The position numbers were made by a program, and so were the translations under genes. 64,000 nucleotides of DNA from Bryobacteraceae bacterium (lineage in GTDB: Bacteria; Acidobacteriota; Terriglobia; Bryobacterales; Bryobacteraceae), in assembly GCA_019748195.1 (NCBI GenBank), contig JAIEPW010000028.1:31361-95360 (forward strand), written 5' to 3'. Below the pieces are notes generated by a model. That model did not search any database, was not told where the DNA came from, and saw only the letters and a program-made list of their open reading frames with translations. Below, in pieces: positions 33,758 through 44,343 of this stretch (position 1 is the first letter of the stretch; every line of letters begins with the position of its first letter).

Positions 33758-35035
33758 CTAACCGATCGCGTACAAGTGCTTGGCCGTCCGCCAGTACCAG
33801 GTCTTGTCCACCAGCGCCGGCGAAGCGAGCACCTGCTCGTCGAACTTGTTCACATGCAGGATCTGGAACTCGCTTCCGGCCTTCAGGACGAAGACCTCGC
33901 CCTGATCGTTGGCGAAGAAGATCTTGCCGTCGACGCCCACGGGCGATGCCGAGAAGCTCTCGCGCGCGGCTTCGCCCATGCGCCCCTGCCACTTCAACTC
34001 GCCGCTCCGCGCGTCGAAACAGGTGGCGATGGACTGCATGTCGTTCACCATGTAGAGCAGGTCGCCGTACAGAAGCGGGGAGGGCACGAAAGGCGATCCC
34101 TTGGGGCTCTGCCAGGCCACGTGCGTCTGGGTGATGTCGCCGGAGCCGCCGGGCCGGATCGCCAGCGTCGGACCCGCCCGCCCCGAACAGCAGTAGACCA
34201 TGCCGTGACCCACCACCGGAGTCGGGATGACCTCGAAGAGATTGCCCTCGCAACGCCACAACTCCTTGCCGCTGGCCGGATCGTAGGCGTACACGCGCTT
34301 CATCGACGAAACAATGAGCTCCTCGCGATTGCCGGCGCGGATCGCCACCGGCGTGCCCCAGCCCACCTGTTCCTGGCGCGGCACGCGCCAGCGCGGTTCG
34401 CCTGTTTTCGCGTCGAACGCCGCCACGAAGCCTTCGGCGGGCTTGCGCTGATCCTGGTAAAAGATCACCATGTCGCGGTAGAGCAGCGGCGAGCCGCCCA
34501 CGCCGTGATAGGCGTTCAACTCACCCAGCGAACGATGCCACGCGATCTTGCCGTCGAGGTTCACGGCCATCAGGCCGTGGTTGCCCAGGTAGCAATAGAT
34601 CAGTTTGCCGTCAGTGGAGGGAGTCGAGGATGCGTAGCTGTTCTTGGGGTATTTGGACTCGAACACGGCCTTCGGCGCGTCGGTCTCCCACAACTGCTTG
34701 CCGGTCTTGCGATCGAAGGCCAGCACCGTGCGTCGACTCTGATCCTCGTAGCCGGTCACCAGGAAGATGCGGTCGCGCCACACGATCGGAGAGGAGTGGC
34801 CCCGGCCGGGCACCGGCGTCTTCCAGCGTACGTTCTCCGTCGCCGACCACTTGTCGGGGTAGCCGGAGCCTTCCACCAGGCCCTGTCCCGAGGGTCCGCG
34901 CCAGCGGGCCCAATACTTCCTGGCCTCGCCCTCGCTGCCGATCATGGACACCGGCGTCCCGGACTCGGCTTGCGCGAGCCGGGAAACTGCCGCGCCGGCG
35001 GCGGCGATGGAAAGAAACTCTCGGCGATGGATCAC
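33758..35035 (-). CDS. Exported PQQ-binding-like beta-propeller protein (Tat signal)
   Basis: A protein of about 425 residues. From GTG 35035 the N-terminus reads VIHRREFLSIAAAGAAVSRL, a twin-arginine signal with an Ala-rich core, so it is probably folded before export to the periplasm. The rest is repeated PQQ-type blades with W-docking motifs: RTVLAFDRKTGKQLWETDAP, LMAVNLDGKIAWHRSLGELN, VAAFDAKTGEPRWRVPRQ, RVYAYDPASGKELWRCEG and CFDARSGELKWQGRMGE. No dehydrogenase active site or heme motif is visible, so it is likely a structural or binding propeller rather than a quinoprotein enzyme. An upstream in-frame ATG at 35086 would put 17 residues before the Tat motif. Confidence 0.88.
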   Translation of the reverse strand: MIHRREFLSIAAAGAAVSRLAQAESGTPVSMIGSEGEARKYWARWRGPSGQGLVEGSGYPDKWSATENVRWKTPVPGRGHSSPIVWRDRIFLVTGYEDQSRRTVLAFDRKTGKQLWETDAPKAVFESKYPKNSYASSTPSTDGKLIYCYLGNHGLMAVNLDGKIAWHRSLGELNAYHGVGGSPLLYRDMVIFYQDQRKPAEGFVAAFDAKTGEPRWRVPRQEQVGWGTPVAIRAGNREELIVSSMKRVYAYDPASGKELWRCEGNLFEVIPTPVVGHGMVYCCSGRAGPTLAIRPGGSGDITQTHVAWQSPKGSPFVPSPLLYGDLLYMVNDMQSIATCFDARSGELKWQGRMGEAARESFSASPVGVDGKIFFANDQGEVFVLKAGSEFQILHVNKFDEQVLASPALVDKTWYWRTAKHLYAIG

Positions 35036-35124
35036 GCAGCCAGTATGGCCGGATCGCGAGGCCGGGGCAAGCGCGTTCGCCCCCATCCCTTCACTCGGTT
35101 CCGCACGTTCCAGAAGGCTACGCT

Positions 35125-36045
35125 CTAGCGGGGATAGTAGCCGGTCTTGGCGCGGACCTGCAGACCCTCGATTTTGGGGCGAATGGTGATTTTACGGAAC
35201 TGCCCGTCGCGCTGCGGCTTGGTGGAAATGTAGCCGATCTCGTACATGGAACGCAGTTCCTCGCCGATTTGCTTGAAGGCGCTTTCCACGCTTTCCTCAT
35301 TGGCGTCGAAATCGCGGCCGCCGGTTTCCAGCCCGACGCGCCGCATCACGCTGGTTCCATACTTGTTGCGCGAGGTGACGCGTCCGCGGCGTGTTTCCGT
35401 GTACCGGATGCCATACACCGGCGCGCCCACGTTCTGGGCGATTTCGATGGCGTCCATCATGTGATGGGCGCTGGCGTTGTCCTCGCCGTCGGAAAACACG
35501 ATGATCGCCTTGCGCGACTCCACGTTCTTCAGCTTTTCGTCGGCGGCATGATAGATGCCGTCGTAGAACGCGCTGCCGGAAATGCGAATCTCTTTCGGGC
35601 CCAGGTCGGAGAAGCCCCGGTCGCGGTCGTGATACTCCTCCAGGTTATCCATTAGCTGGTCATAGGAGGAAGTGAAATCGGTGATCAGCGTGACGCGGTT
35701 GGCGAAGCCGACCAGCAGCACGCGATCGCGGGGTTGCAGGATGCGCTTCAGAAAGGTCTTGATGTCACGGCGGTGCGCCTTGACGAACTCACGCTGGCTG
35801 CCGGAGGAGTCGATCACCAGGGCCAGAGTCAAGGGCAGGTCCGAATGCCGGGCGAAGTACTTCACCGGCTGCTCGACGCCGTCCTCCAGGATTTCGAAGT
35901 TGTCGCGCGTCAGGTCCGAAATCAGCACGCCGCGGGCGTTTCTGACAGTGAAGCTCACGGTCACCAGGTTGACGTCGGTCCGGAAGGTCGGCGTCTCCTG
36001 GGCGAGGAGCGCGGCAGCGGCGAGCAGTGCGATGGGGGTCCGCAT
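35125..36045 (-). CDS. Secreted VWFA-related protein (acidobacterial TIGR03436 type)
   Basis: A 306-residue exported protein. After a signal peptide (MRTPIALLAAAALLAQETPT) comes the N-terminal region typical of the acidobacterial VWFA family (FRTDVNLVTVSFTVRNARG, DLTRDNFEILEDGVEQPV), then a von Willebrand A domain with a complete metal-ion-dependent adhesion site D79-x-S81-x-S83 (VIDSSGSQ), SGSAFYDGIYHA and IIVFSDGEDNAS. The C-terminal strand YEIGYISTKPQRDGQFRKIT matches the same family. Such proteins probably bind other proteins through the metal site; the ligand is unknown. It lies between the propeller gene and the ASPIC gene, all on one strand. TACTCT lies 6 bp before the ATG. Confidence 0.92.
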   Translation of the reverse strand: MRTPIALLAAAALLAQETPTFRTDVNLVTVSFTVRNARGVLISDLTRDNFEILEDGVEQPVKYFARHSDLPLTLALVIDSSGSQREFVKAHRRDIKTFLKRILQPRDRVLLVGFANRVTLITDFTSSYDQLMDNLEEYHDRDRGFSDLGPKEIRISGSAFYDGIYHAADEKLKNVESRKAIIVFSDGEDNASAHHMMDAIEIAQNVGAPVYGIRYTETRRGRVTSRNKYGTSVMRRVGLETGGRDFDANEESVESAFKQIGEELRSMYEIGYISTKPQRDGQFRKITIRPKIEGLQVRAKTGYYPR

Positions 36046-36087
36046 CAGACCAGAGTACGTAACAAGCGCCTCACGGTTCCAAAATCC

Positions 36088-37203
36088 TCAGCGACGGACG
36101 GTGAGCGTCAAGCCCCCCGCGTCCACACCGCCAATCCGCAGCACCACGGGCACTTCGGCGCCTTCCGGCGCGTCGGCGGGCGCCATGACGTTGACTTGCA
36201 TGACGCCGAGGGCGCCGGGCGCCTGACCCCGGAACAACAGCATGGCGGGCCGGCCGCCGACGGTCACAGTGGTTTCGGCCACCGGGTCGGGAAAGGGCGG
36301 CATCGCCACCGCGCCCGTCCGGCTCGCGGGCGAGGTGACGCCCTGCCCGGTGGCGTAAAAGACCACCACGCCGCCGGGGGCAACCGGGGCGGTGGAGCTG
36401 TTGATCGTGCCGTTCGCGTTCCAGGCGCGAGGGAACAGTCCCGGCGACGCCGCGGTGATCCGCATCCGCTCTTCCGCGCCGGCCATCCCCTGGTATGCCA
36501 CCACCACGGAGGCCTCCGCCGCGCCCGCCACCTCATAGGGGATTTGGATGTTCACCTGATCCTGGCGCGTGAACAGGATCGGCGCCGCAACGCCGTTCAC
36601 CGTCGCGGTCGTGCCCCCCAGCGAGGTGCTCAAGCGTCCGTTACTGTCGAAAGAACCAGCCACGCCCACCGCCGGTCCCAGCCCGGCGCCGAAGACGGAC
36701 ACCAACTGTCCCGCCGCGACGGATGTGCTTGCGCCCGAGAAGGCGTTGCCGATCCCGCCCGCGGCGATGCGCGGGGCTGTGCCAGTGCTCTGACCCTCGG
36801 TGACGTTCATGACGCGGTCCACCGAGGGACCCGTGAAGCGGTCGCGCGCGCCGGACGGCCATTCGATCTCCAGGGTCTCGATCGACGAGGCGTCGCCGAG
36901 ACCGAAGTGGACATCCAGACTGTTGTGGCCCATGAAGGTGTTCTGGCTGGAAACTTCGCGCCGCTGCGTGAATCGCCGGCCGCCGATGGTAGCGGTGAGC
37001 CGCACCTTCGCGCCGATGGCCGAGCGGTTGGAACGCACTCCCGCAAGGCGCAGAATCAGCCAGTGGTTGCCGCTCGCATCGTTGCGCAGCAGTTTGTGAC
37101 TGCCGCCCGGGGCGAATGAGGCGACGAGCAAGTCCAGGTCGCCGGGGTAGCTCATCCGTTCCGGGTGGCGAAACGACAAGAAGCAGCCGTGGATTTTGAA
37201 CAT
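36088..37203 (-). CDS. ASPIC/UnbV plus TIGR03437 protein lacking its N-terminal repeats
   Basis: A 371-residue product. Residues about 22-45 (GDLDLLVASFAPGGSHKLLR) look like the last VCBS/FG-GAP repeat of a CRTAC1-type protein. They are followed by an ASPIC/UnbV domain (WLILRLAGVRSNRSAIGAKV, SLDVHFGLGDASSIETLEIE) and a TIGR03437 module (SVAAGQLVSVFGAGLG, FTRQDQVNIQIPYEVAG, PGGVVVFYATGQGVTSPASR). Family members normally begin with a signal peptide and many FG-GAP repeats forming a propeller. Here the frame starts abruptly (MFKIHGCFLSFRHPERMSYP), without either. The gene is probably a 5'-truncated remnant and may not be expressed or exported. The break lies near 37140-37203. Confidence 0.78.
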   Translation of the reverse strand: MFKIHGCFLSFRHPERMSYPGDLDLLVASFAPGGSHKLLRNDASGNHWLILRLAGVRSNRSAIGAKVRLTATIGGRRFTQRREVSSQNTFMGHNSLDVHFGLGDASSIETLEIEWPSGARDRFTGPSVDRVMNVTEGQSTGTAPRIAAGGIGNAFSGASTSVAAGQLVSVFGAGLGPAVGVAGSFDSNGRLSTSLGGTTATVNGVAAPILFTRQDQVNIQIPYEVAGAAEASVVVAYQGMAGAEERMRITAASPGLFPRAWNANGTINSSTAPVAPGGVVVFYATGQGVTSPASRTGAVAMPPFPDPVAETTVTVGGRPAMLLFRGQAPGALGVMQVNVMAPADAPEGAEVPVVLRIGGVDAGGLTLTVRR

Positions 37204-37331
37204 TCCTGGAACACGGGAAGCAATTTAGAACGTTTCAGGGTTCGAAAGGGGCGGATCCGCTGCGCCCGTCCCAATCTTTTTCGGAAACCACCTCCGGCTC
37301 CTCCCGTAATCAGGACAGGAGAACCAACGAC

Positions 37332-37814
37332 ATGCAATCACTCACCTTGGCCGCGGCCATCCTCTTCGCTTTCCCGCTGGTCGCGGCGCAGCCGGACTTC
37401 ACCGGCGCCTGGAAGTTGAACCTCGCGGAGAGTGACTACAAAGGCGCCGGTGATATGCGGGATCCCACCGGGCAGGTGCCGCCTCCGGAATCCATGCTGC
37501 GCGTGGTGACGCAAAAGGGCAACGCGCTGAAGTACCGGATGGAGCGTGTCCTCAACGGCCGCAAGTACGAGTTCGAAGCCGAGTTGACTATCGGGGGTGA
37601 AGGCTTCTCCAGCGATCCCGCCGGCGCGCTGACCGCCGAATGGAAAGGCAAGTCCCTCGTGATCCACTCCGTGTACAATCCCATGCGCGCCCGCTCCGAG
37701 CGCACGGAAGTCTGGACGCTTACTGAAGATGGAAAGAAAATGGTGGACGAGATGGTCTACCGCTCGCCCGAAGGCAAGGAAGTCAAGATCCGCAGGGTGT
37801 TCGACAAGCAGTAA
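37332..37814 (+). CDS. Small secreted lipocalin-like protein
   Basis: A 160-residue exported protein. The signal peptide MQSLTLAAAILFAFPLVAAQ is followed by a single beta-rich domain beginning PDFTGAWKLNLAESDY, a pattern common in acidobacterial secreted proteins of unknown role. Later strands include YRMERVLNGRKYEFEAELTI, KSLVIHSVYNPMRARSERTE and GKKMVDEMVYRSPEGKEVKI. No cysteines or catalytic motif are seen. ATG 37332 has AGGAGA about 10 bp upstream. It is divergent from the truncated ASPIC gene. A binding or carrier role is a guess. Confidence 0.8.
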   Translation: MQSLTLAAAILFAFPLVAAQPDFTGAWKLNLAESDYKGAGDMRDPTGQVPPPESMLRVVTQKGNALKYRMERVLNGRKYEFEAELTIGGEGFSSDPAGALTAEWKGKSLVIHSVYNPMRARSERTEVWTLTEDGKKMVDEMVYRSPEGKEVKIRRVFDKQ

Positions 37815-37992
37815 GGCAAAATCCCAGGTCAACCTTTTCCGCGAGCCTCCGTCCGGTGGGGTGAGCGCGCTGCCGGCAGCGAAGAGGCAACGGCCACTGC
37901 AACCGCCAGCCGTCGTCCGAGATGGCAATTGAGGCGGCGGCATCGCTTGGCGCCGCGTCCGGTGTCGCCGGGCGCGGCGCCTTCACCATCGG

Positions 37993-38607
37993 TCAGCGCT
38001 TTCGGAACCGCGCCAACCAGCGAGTGTGCTCGCTGTCCGCCGCGCCCTCCGCCTCATCCATTCGCTCCTCCAGCACGAACCCCGCCGCCTGGAACTCCGG
38101 GATCGCGATTTCCAATGCCAGCGCGTGATTCCGCACCTGCACTTCGCGTGGACGTTGCCGCGTCCGTACCGGAGCGCTCTCCACGATCACCACCACGCCG
38201 CCGGGCTTCAGCGCGCGGTGGATGTGCTTGAGCATCGCCTCCGGATTTCGGAACTCGTGATAGGCGTTCATCACCAGCGCCGCGTCCAGCGAACCCTCCG
38301 GCAGCTTGGGATCGTCGGGCTCGGAGTGAATCACTTCCACGTTCGTCAAGTTCTCCTTCTCCAGCCGCTGTCGAAGCCGGGGCAGGGCGCTCTGGTTGTC
38401 GATATCCACCGCATAGACGCGCTTGGCTTTCCTGGCCAGCGGGATGGTCCAGTCCCCGGCGCCCGCGCCGATATCCGCCAGGACCGATTCGGGTGACACC
38501 GCCAGCGCCTGGTGTACCCGATCGCTGAGTTTGCCGTGGTTATGCTCGTGATCGAGATCCTGAGCCGCCAACGCGAGAGGGAAAAGAAGCAGAAGGGATT
38601 TGAACAT
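37993..38607 (-). CDS. Class I SAM-dependent methyltransferase-like protein with signal peptide
   Basis: A 204-residue protein with a Rossmann methyltransferase core: motif I SVLADIGAGAGDWTIPLARK (41-60), the acidic end of strand 2 VYAVDID, SLDAALVMNAYHEF and LKPGGVVVIVES. The motif set is that of ubiE-like or arsenite methyltransferase-like enzymes; the substrate is unknown. The N-terminus from ATG 38607 is a classical signal peptide (MFKSLLLLFPLALAAQ) followed by a His-rich stretch (DHEHNHGK). Export of a SAM-dependent enzyme would be unexpected because SAM is cytoplasmic; the segment may be a membrane anchor, or the start may lie downstream. It is divergent from the histidine kinase gene (136 bp between starts). 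Confidence 0.86.
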   Translation of the reverse strand: MFKSLLLLFPLALAAQDLDHEHNHGKLSDRVHQALAVSPESVLADIGAGAGDWTIPLARKAKRVYAVDIDNQSALPRLRQRLEKENLTNVEVIHSEPDDPKLPEGSLDAALVMNAYHEFRNPEAMLKHIHRALKPGGVVVIVESAPVRTRQRPREVQVRNHALALEIAIPEFQAAGFVLEERMDEAEGAADSEHTRWLARFRKR

Positions 38608-40307
38608 GACCCAGCAAACCAGGAAACCGCATCCGCGGTCTCCACCGCCGCGCAAACAAGTTGTATCGAATGCGTATCGTCCGCCTCCGGGCCGTTACAA
38701 CAAAAGTGCAATCGCGCGCGGCGATTGGGGGTATGCTCAGGGAATGACGTGGACGCGGCTGGCTCGCGCGGCTCGGGCGCGGGTGGGACTGTTCGCCGCC
38801 GCCGCGGTCATCCTCGGCCTCGCCGGGGCGCTCGCCTGGTTTCAGGCGCGCAGCCTGCTGGCGATCGAACGCGCCACGCGGGAGGTCAATCAGGCGCACC
38901 TGGGGCGGCTGGCGCGCGAGGCCGCGAAATCGCTCGAAGCGGGACTGCGGAAAACAAGCGAAGACTACCTGCTTTCGCTGCGCCCTGAGGATGTGGGACG
39001 AAAATCCCGGGCGGAACTCGCCGCCCGATTCTCGTCCTGGCGGAACGCCGATCCGCGGATCCGCCGCGTGGCGGCCGTGTACTGCGGATGCGGCCGAGAA
39101 CCGGAACTGCTGGTGGCAGGGGATGGGACGCGCGAACTCGGCATCGCGGCGTGGGAGAGCCGTTGGACGCAAGGCGTCTCGCTCGAGGGCGGCAAGGACG
39201 CTCATTCCACGCGGTTCCTCGCGGGACCGGAGCGGAGCTTTATTGCCTCGCGCCAAATTCACGGTCCGCGGGGCGCGGGCGCGCTTGTCGTCATCGAATT
39301 CGACTCCGCGAGGCTGGCCGCGGGCCTCTTGCGCGACCGGGAGCAAGGGGCGCGTTTCGCCCTGACGGATTCACGCGGGCTGATCCAGCAAACGGGCGAA
39401 TTCACCGCCGAGGCTTCCGCGGAGCTGGGGCGGATCGCGCCTTCCTGGCGCATCGACGCCGGACCGGCGGGCCGGTCCACCGGGGACGCCGCCCGCCAGC
39501 AGCGCACCCGGGCCATGTGGATGCTCGCGCTGTTGCTGGTGGCGCTGGCCGCCGCGATGAGTTTGGCCGTGCGCGCCGCGCTTCGCGAGTTGGCGCTGGC
39601 CGAGCTCCGGTCGGAATTCGTCGCGGGCGTTTCTCACGAGTTGAAGACACCGCTCGCGCTCATCCGCCTGTACGCGGAATCTCTCGATCAGGGCCGCGTC
39701 CGGCCGGACCGCCGCGCCGAGTATTATCAGGTGCTGCACCGTGAAAGCAGGCGCCTTTCCGAGATGGTGGAGAACCTGCTCGATTTTTCCCGCATCGAAT
39801 CCGGACGCTGGAAACCAGCCCTTCGCGTGGAGAACCTCCAGCGCGTGGTGGCGGCGGCGATCGACGAGCATGCCCAGCAGCTCCACGAAGCGGGCTTTCA
39901 GGTGAGCACCAGCTTCCCACCCGGCGATGTGCTGGCCGGCGTCGACGCCGCGAGCCTCGGCCGGGCCATCGGCAACTTGATCGACAACTCCATCAAGTAC
40001 TCCGGCGCCGCGCGCGAAATCGCGATTTCGCTTGTGGATCGCGACGGATTCGCCATCATCGAGGTGGCCGACCGCGGCATCGGCATCAGCCCGGCGGAAC
40101 AGCCCCGTGTGTTCGAGAAGTTCTTTCGGTCCGCCACCGGGGAAGTCCGCGCGATTCGCGGAACCGGAATCGGGCTCTCGCTTGCGCGCGAGATCGCCGC
40201 CGCGCACGCCGGAACCATCGAACTCGAAAGCGAGCCCGGCGCCGGAAGCCGCTTCCGCATCCGCATCCCCTCCGTTACCGCCACGAATTCCTTCGAGCGA
40301 GAACCTG

Positions 40308-41003
<696 letters not shown>

Positions 41004-41006
41004 ACT

Positions 41007-42614
41007 TCACTGTCCGCTGGGCGAGCCCCCGCGGCGCGCCGGCTGCGGCTTGGGCAGCGGTTTGCGAGGCAGCATTTCCCCGCGGTTCGCCGTGTGGTAT
41101 ACGAACGACGCCACGATCGCCGACATCTGCATCATGTCCCCCGGCTGGATGCGATCGTAGAAGTCCATGTTGGAATGATGCGTCCGGCTCTCGTACTCGG
41201 TGGGATCCTGAATGAACTGGAAACCCGCCAAACCCACCGCGTCAAACGCCAGATGGTCGGTGCCGCCGGTGTTGCGGATGGTGATGTGGGTCGCGCCCAG
41301 GTCGTGGAACGGCTTCAGCCACTCTTCGAAAATCGGCCGGACCATATCGTTGCCCTGCAGGTAAATTCCGCGGATCTTGCCGGTGCCGTTGTCGATGTTG
41401 TAGTACGCCGACAGCCGCGCGTGCTTGTCGGTCAGGTTCATGGTCTCGCGATCCGCGAAGTGCTCCTTTACATAAGCGCGCGAGCCCAGGAGGCCCTGCT
41501 CCTCGCCGCCCCACAGCGCGATCCGCACCGTGCGGTCCAGGCGCGCGTTCATCGTCTTCAGGATGCGCATCACTTCCAGCATCACCGACGATCCCGCCGC
41601 ATTGTCGGTGGCGCCCGTCGCGCCGTGCCAGGAATCCAGGTGCGCGCCGATCATCACGATCTCGTCCTTCTTCGACCCGCCCTCGATCTCGCCGATCACG
41701 TTCACCGAATCCGGCGTATCGTCAAAAAACTGCGCCTTTACCTCGATCTCCACCTTCACCGGGATCTTCTTCTCCAGCAGGCGGTAAATGCGGTTGTAGT
41801 GCTCAGGCGTCAGCGCGATCGTCGCCGGAACCGGCGGCTTTTCCTTGTCCTGCGGCTCCCGCGATCCGCCGCCCGCTCCGAATACGGTCCCGCCGTCGCC
41901 GCGATACCCCGTCTGCAGAATCACCGCGGGCTTCTCATCGCGCAGGAAGTTCTGGATCTTCTCGCGCAGGCGGCGCTGCTCCATGCGGGCGCGAATCTCC
42001 GGAGGCGCGTCGGGCGGGATCGGCGCGTTGGGACGGAAATCGAAATCCATTCGCGGAGCGCGGACCTCCATCTCTTCCATGTTCTTCAGTTCCTGATCGG
42101 TCCAGCGGCGCGCCAGCGGCCGCGTCGACAGCTCGAGCCGCTTCAGCGGCTCGATCATCACGATCCTCCCCGCCAGCTTGCCCTTGTGCTTCTCGAAATC
42201 GGCCTCGCTGTTCAGTGCCGCGATTACCGGCTCTCCGGTCACCACGCCGTTGGTGCCCGCGGTCCACGCCAGCGGAAATCCGATCAGCGGCTGATAGGAC
42301 GGCTCCAGCAGGTGCGCCGAGAATTTGGTGTACTCCCAGCCACGGCCGAACGGACCCCATTTCTCCAGTTTCACGTTCTTCAGCCCGATCTCCCGCATCC
42401 GCGATGCCGCCCACTCCGCCGCCCGGTTATAGCCAGGCGACCCCGACAGGCGCGGCCCGTGAACATCCGTCAGGTAGAACATATGATCCATCACCTTGGA
42501 GTTCTGGAATGCCTCTGCCTTGATCTGATGGATGGCCGTCAGGTCCACCTTCTCCTGGCCGATCAGAAGCGCGGTGCTGACCGCGACCGCGACGTACGCA
42601 CGAATGTTGAGCAT
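41007..42614 (-). CDS. Secreted M28-family zinc metallopeptidase
   Basis: A 535-residue exported peptidase, probably an aminopeptidase or carboxypeptidase acting on peptides in the periplasm. A signal peptide ([20 protein letters not shown]) is followed by a propeptide-like region, a protease-associated insert (about 120-255) and the M28 catalytic domain. All co-catalytic zinc ligands are visible: H325 (GAHLDSW), D337 (GATDNAAGS), E372 with the general base E371 ([10 protein letters not shown]), D408 (NIDNGTG) and H480 (THHSNMD). It starts 25 bp after the stop of a closely similar upstream gene (42640-44292), a tandem duplication. The C-terminus is Pro/Arg-rich. Confidence 0.93.
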   Translation of the reverse strand: MLNIRAYVAVAVSTALLIGQEKVDLTAIHQIKAEAFQNSKVMDHMFYLTDVHGPRLSGSPGYNRAAEWAASRMREIGLKNVKLEKWGPFGRGWEYTKFSAHLLEPSYQPLIGFPLAWTAGTNGVVTGEPVIAALNSEADFEKHKGKLAGRIVMIEPLKRLELSTRPLARRWTDQELKNMEEMEVRAPRMDFDFRPNAPIPPDAPPEIRARMEQRRLREKIQNFLRDEKPAVILQTGYRGDGGTVFGAGGGSREPQDKEKPPVPATIALTPEHYNRIYRLLEKKIPVKVEIEVKAQFFDDTPDSVNVIGEIEGGSKKDEIVMIGAHLDSWHGATGATDNAAGSSVMLEVMRILKTMNARLDRTVRIALWGGEEQGLLGSRAYVKEHFADRETMNLTDKHARLSAYYNIDNGTGKIRGIYLQGNDMVRPIFEEWLKPFHDLGATHITIRNTGGTDHLAFDAVGLAGFQFIQDPTEYESRTHHSNMDFYDRIQPGDMMQMSAIVASFVYHTANRGEMLPRKPLPKPQPARRGGSPSGQ

Positions 42615-42639
42615 AAGAATCTTTCCCCGCCGGCGAATT

Positions 42640-44292
42640 CTATTGGGCGCTTCCGGACGCCGCCACGTTACTCCTCGGTTTGTCCCAATCGGGATGCGCC
42701 TTGGGCAGCGGCTTGCGCGGCAATTGCTCAGGACGCATTGCCACGTGGTATACGAAAGCCGCCATTACCGCGGCCGATTGCATGACATCCCCCGGCTGAA
42801 CCCGGTCATACACATCCATGTTCGAATGGTGCGTCCGCGATTGGTACTCCGTGGGATCCTGCAGGAACGCGAATCCGTTCAGGCCCACGAACTCAAACGA
42901 CGTGTGATCGCTCCCTCCCGGACGCTGCAAAGCCGACGTGGTGGCCCCAACAATCGTTCCAAAGCCAAGATCGGCCAGCGGCTTCGCCCAGGCCTCGAAC
43001 ACCGGCTTCACCGCGCCGTTGCCGCCCAGCCGGATCCCCCGGAATTTGCCCGTTCCATTGTCCGAGTTGAAGTATGCCACCAGCTTCGAGTACTCCGGCT
43101 TCAATTGCATGTCCTTGCGATCCGCGAAATGGTCGCGTACGTACGCGATCGAACCCAGCAGCCCCTGCTCCTCGCCGCCCCACAGTGCGATCCGGACGGT
43201 GCGGTTCATCTTCACGTTCAGCGATTTCAGAATGCGCATCGCCTCGATCGCCACCGAAGAGCCCGTGGCGTTGTCGGTCGCTCCGGTCCCTCCCTGCCAG
43301 GAATCGAAGTGTCCCCCCAGCATCACCACTTCGTCTTTCTTGCCGCCCCCTTCAATCTCCCCCAGCACGTTGACGCTGGGCTCGTCGGAGTCGCCCATCT
43401 CCGTGCGGATATCGAACCGCAGTTTCACGGGAATCTTCTTGTCCAGCAGCCGGGCGATCCGGTTGTAGTGCTCCGGCGTGATCGCGGCCATGGGCGGCGG
43501 TACGGGATCCTTCTTCTCGCGCGAGCCGCCGCCGGAGGCAAACAACGTTCCGCCATCGCCGCTCGACCCGAAGTCCAGCACCAGCAGCGCCCCTTCGTCT
43601 TTCAGAAACTGGTTACGCTTGTTGCGAAACGCCGCCTGCCGCTGCCGGTCCGGCTGCGGCGCCGCCGGCGCCGGCGGCTGCGATCCGAAGATCCCGGATC
43701 CCGGTTGCGGCGCCGACGAGAAGTTGCCCATCCGGCTCACGTCCGGCACTTCGGAAAGACGCGTGAGTTCCGCCTCCGACCAGCGCCGCGCCTGCGGCTG
43801 CATCGACATCGCCAGCACCTTGGGCGCGGTAATCAGCACGATCTTGCCCCGCAGCTTGCCCTTGAACTTCTCCAAATCCTCTTCCCGCGTCATCACCGCC
43901 AGCACCGGCTCGCCCTCCACCGCGCCGTCCGTGCCCGGCGTCCACGCCAGCGGGAACCCGATCAGCGGCATGTAACCGGGCTCGACCATGTGACCCTCGA
44001 ATCGCGTGTAGTCCCAGCTCTTCCCCCAAGGTCCGAAGCTCTCTGTCCGGACGTTCGTCAGCCCGATCTCCTTCAGGCGTCCCTGCACCCATTCCACCGC
44101 CGACCGGTATCCCTTTGAATTTGTAACGCGCGGGCCGTGGACGTCCGTCAAATAGAAGAGGTGGTCCATTACTTTGGAGTTCTGGAACGCCTCGGCTTTG
44201 ATCCGGTGAATGACTGCAAGGTCGGGCTGATCCTGCGCGAACACAGACGCAGCCACGAGCCCGCAGGTAAGCAGCAGGTACCTGGCTCGCAT
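42640..44292 (-). CDS. Secreted M28-family zinc metallopeptidase (tandem paralog)
   Basis: A 550-residue paralog of the preceding peptidase, with the same architecture: a signal peptide (MRARYLLLTCGLVAASVFAQ), a region sharing [14 protein letters not shown] with its neighbour, a protease-associated insert, and an M28 domain with [37 protein letters not shown] and THHSNMD. The fourth ligand region reads NSDNG where the neighbour has NIDNG, so the aspartate is kept. A Pro/Gln-rich insert (SQPPAPAAPQPDRQRQ) distinguishes it. The ATG at 44292 was preferred over an upstream TTG at 44313 because it opens the signal peptide directly. It is divergent from the DtxR-type regulator gene. Confidence 0.93.
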   Translation of the reverse strand: MRARYLLLTCGLVAASVFAQDQPDLAVIHRIKAEAFQNSKVMDHLFYLTDVHGPRVTNSKGYRSAVEWVQGRLKEIGLTNVRTESFGPWGKSWDYTRFEGHMVEPGYMPLIGFPLAWTPGTDGAVEGEPVLAVMTREEDLEKFKGKLRGKIVLITAPKVLAMSMQPQARRWSEAELTRLSEVPDVSRMGNFSSAPQPGSGIFGSQPPAPAAPQPDRQRQAAFRNKRNQFLKDEGALLVLDFGSSGDGGTLFASGGGSREKKDPVPPPMAAITPEHYNRIARLLDKKIPVKLRFDIRTEMGDSDEPSVNVLGEIEGGGKKDEVVMLGGHFDSWQGGTGATDNATGSSVAIEAMRILKSLNVKMNRTVRIALWGGEEQGLLGSIAYVRDHFADRKDMQLKPEYSKLVAYFNSDNGTGKFRGIRLGGNGAVKPVFEAWAKPLADLGFGTIVGATTSALQRPGGSDHTSFEFVGLNGFAFLQDPTEYQSRTHHSNMDVYDRVQPGDVMQSAAVMAAFVYHVAMRPEQLPRKPLPKAHPDWDKPRSNVAASGSAQ

Positions 44293-44327
44293 GATTGGAA
44301 TTGAGAATATCAACTATTGGCGCGGGT

Positions 44328-44333
44328 TACAAT
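44328..44333 (+). promoter_or_regulatory. Putative -10 box of the DtxR/MntR-type gene
   Basis: TACAAT (5 of 6 to consensus) ends 10 bp before the GTG at 44344. A TTGAGA at 44301-44306 is 21 bp away, too far for a normal spacer. The geometry suggests a very short or absent leader. Confidence 0.35.
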
Positions 44334-44343
44334 TTCGAGTAGC

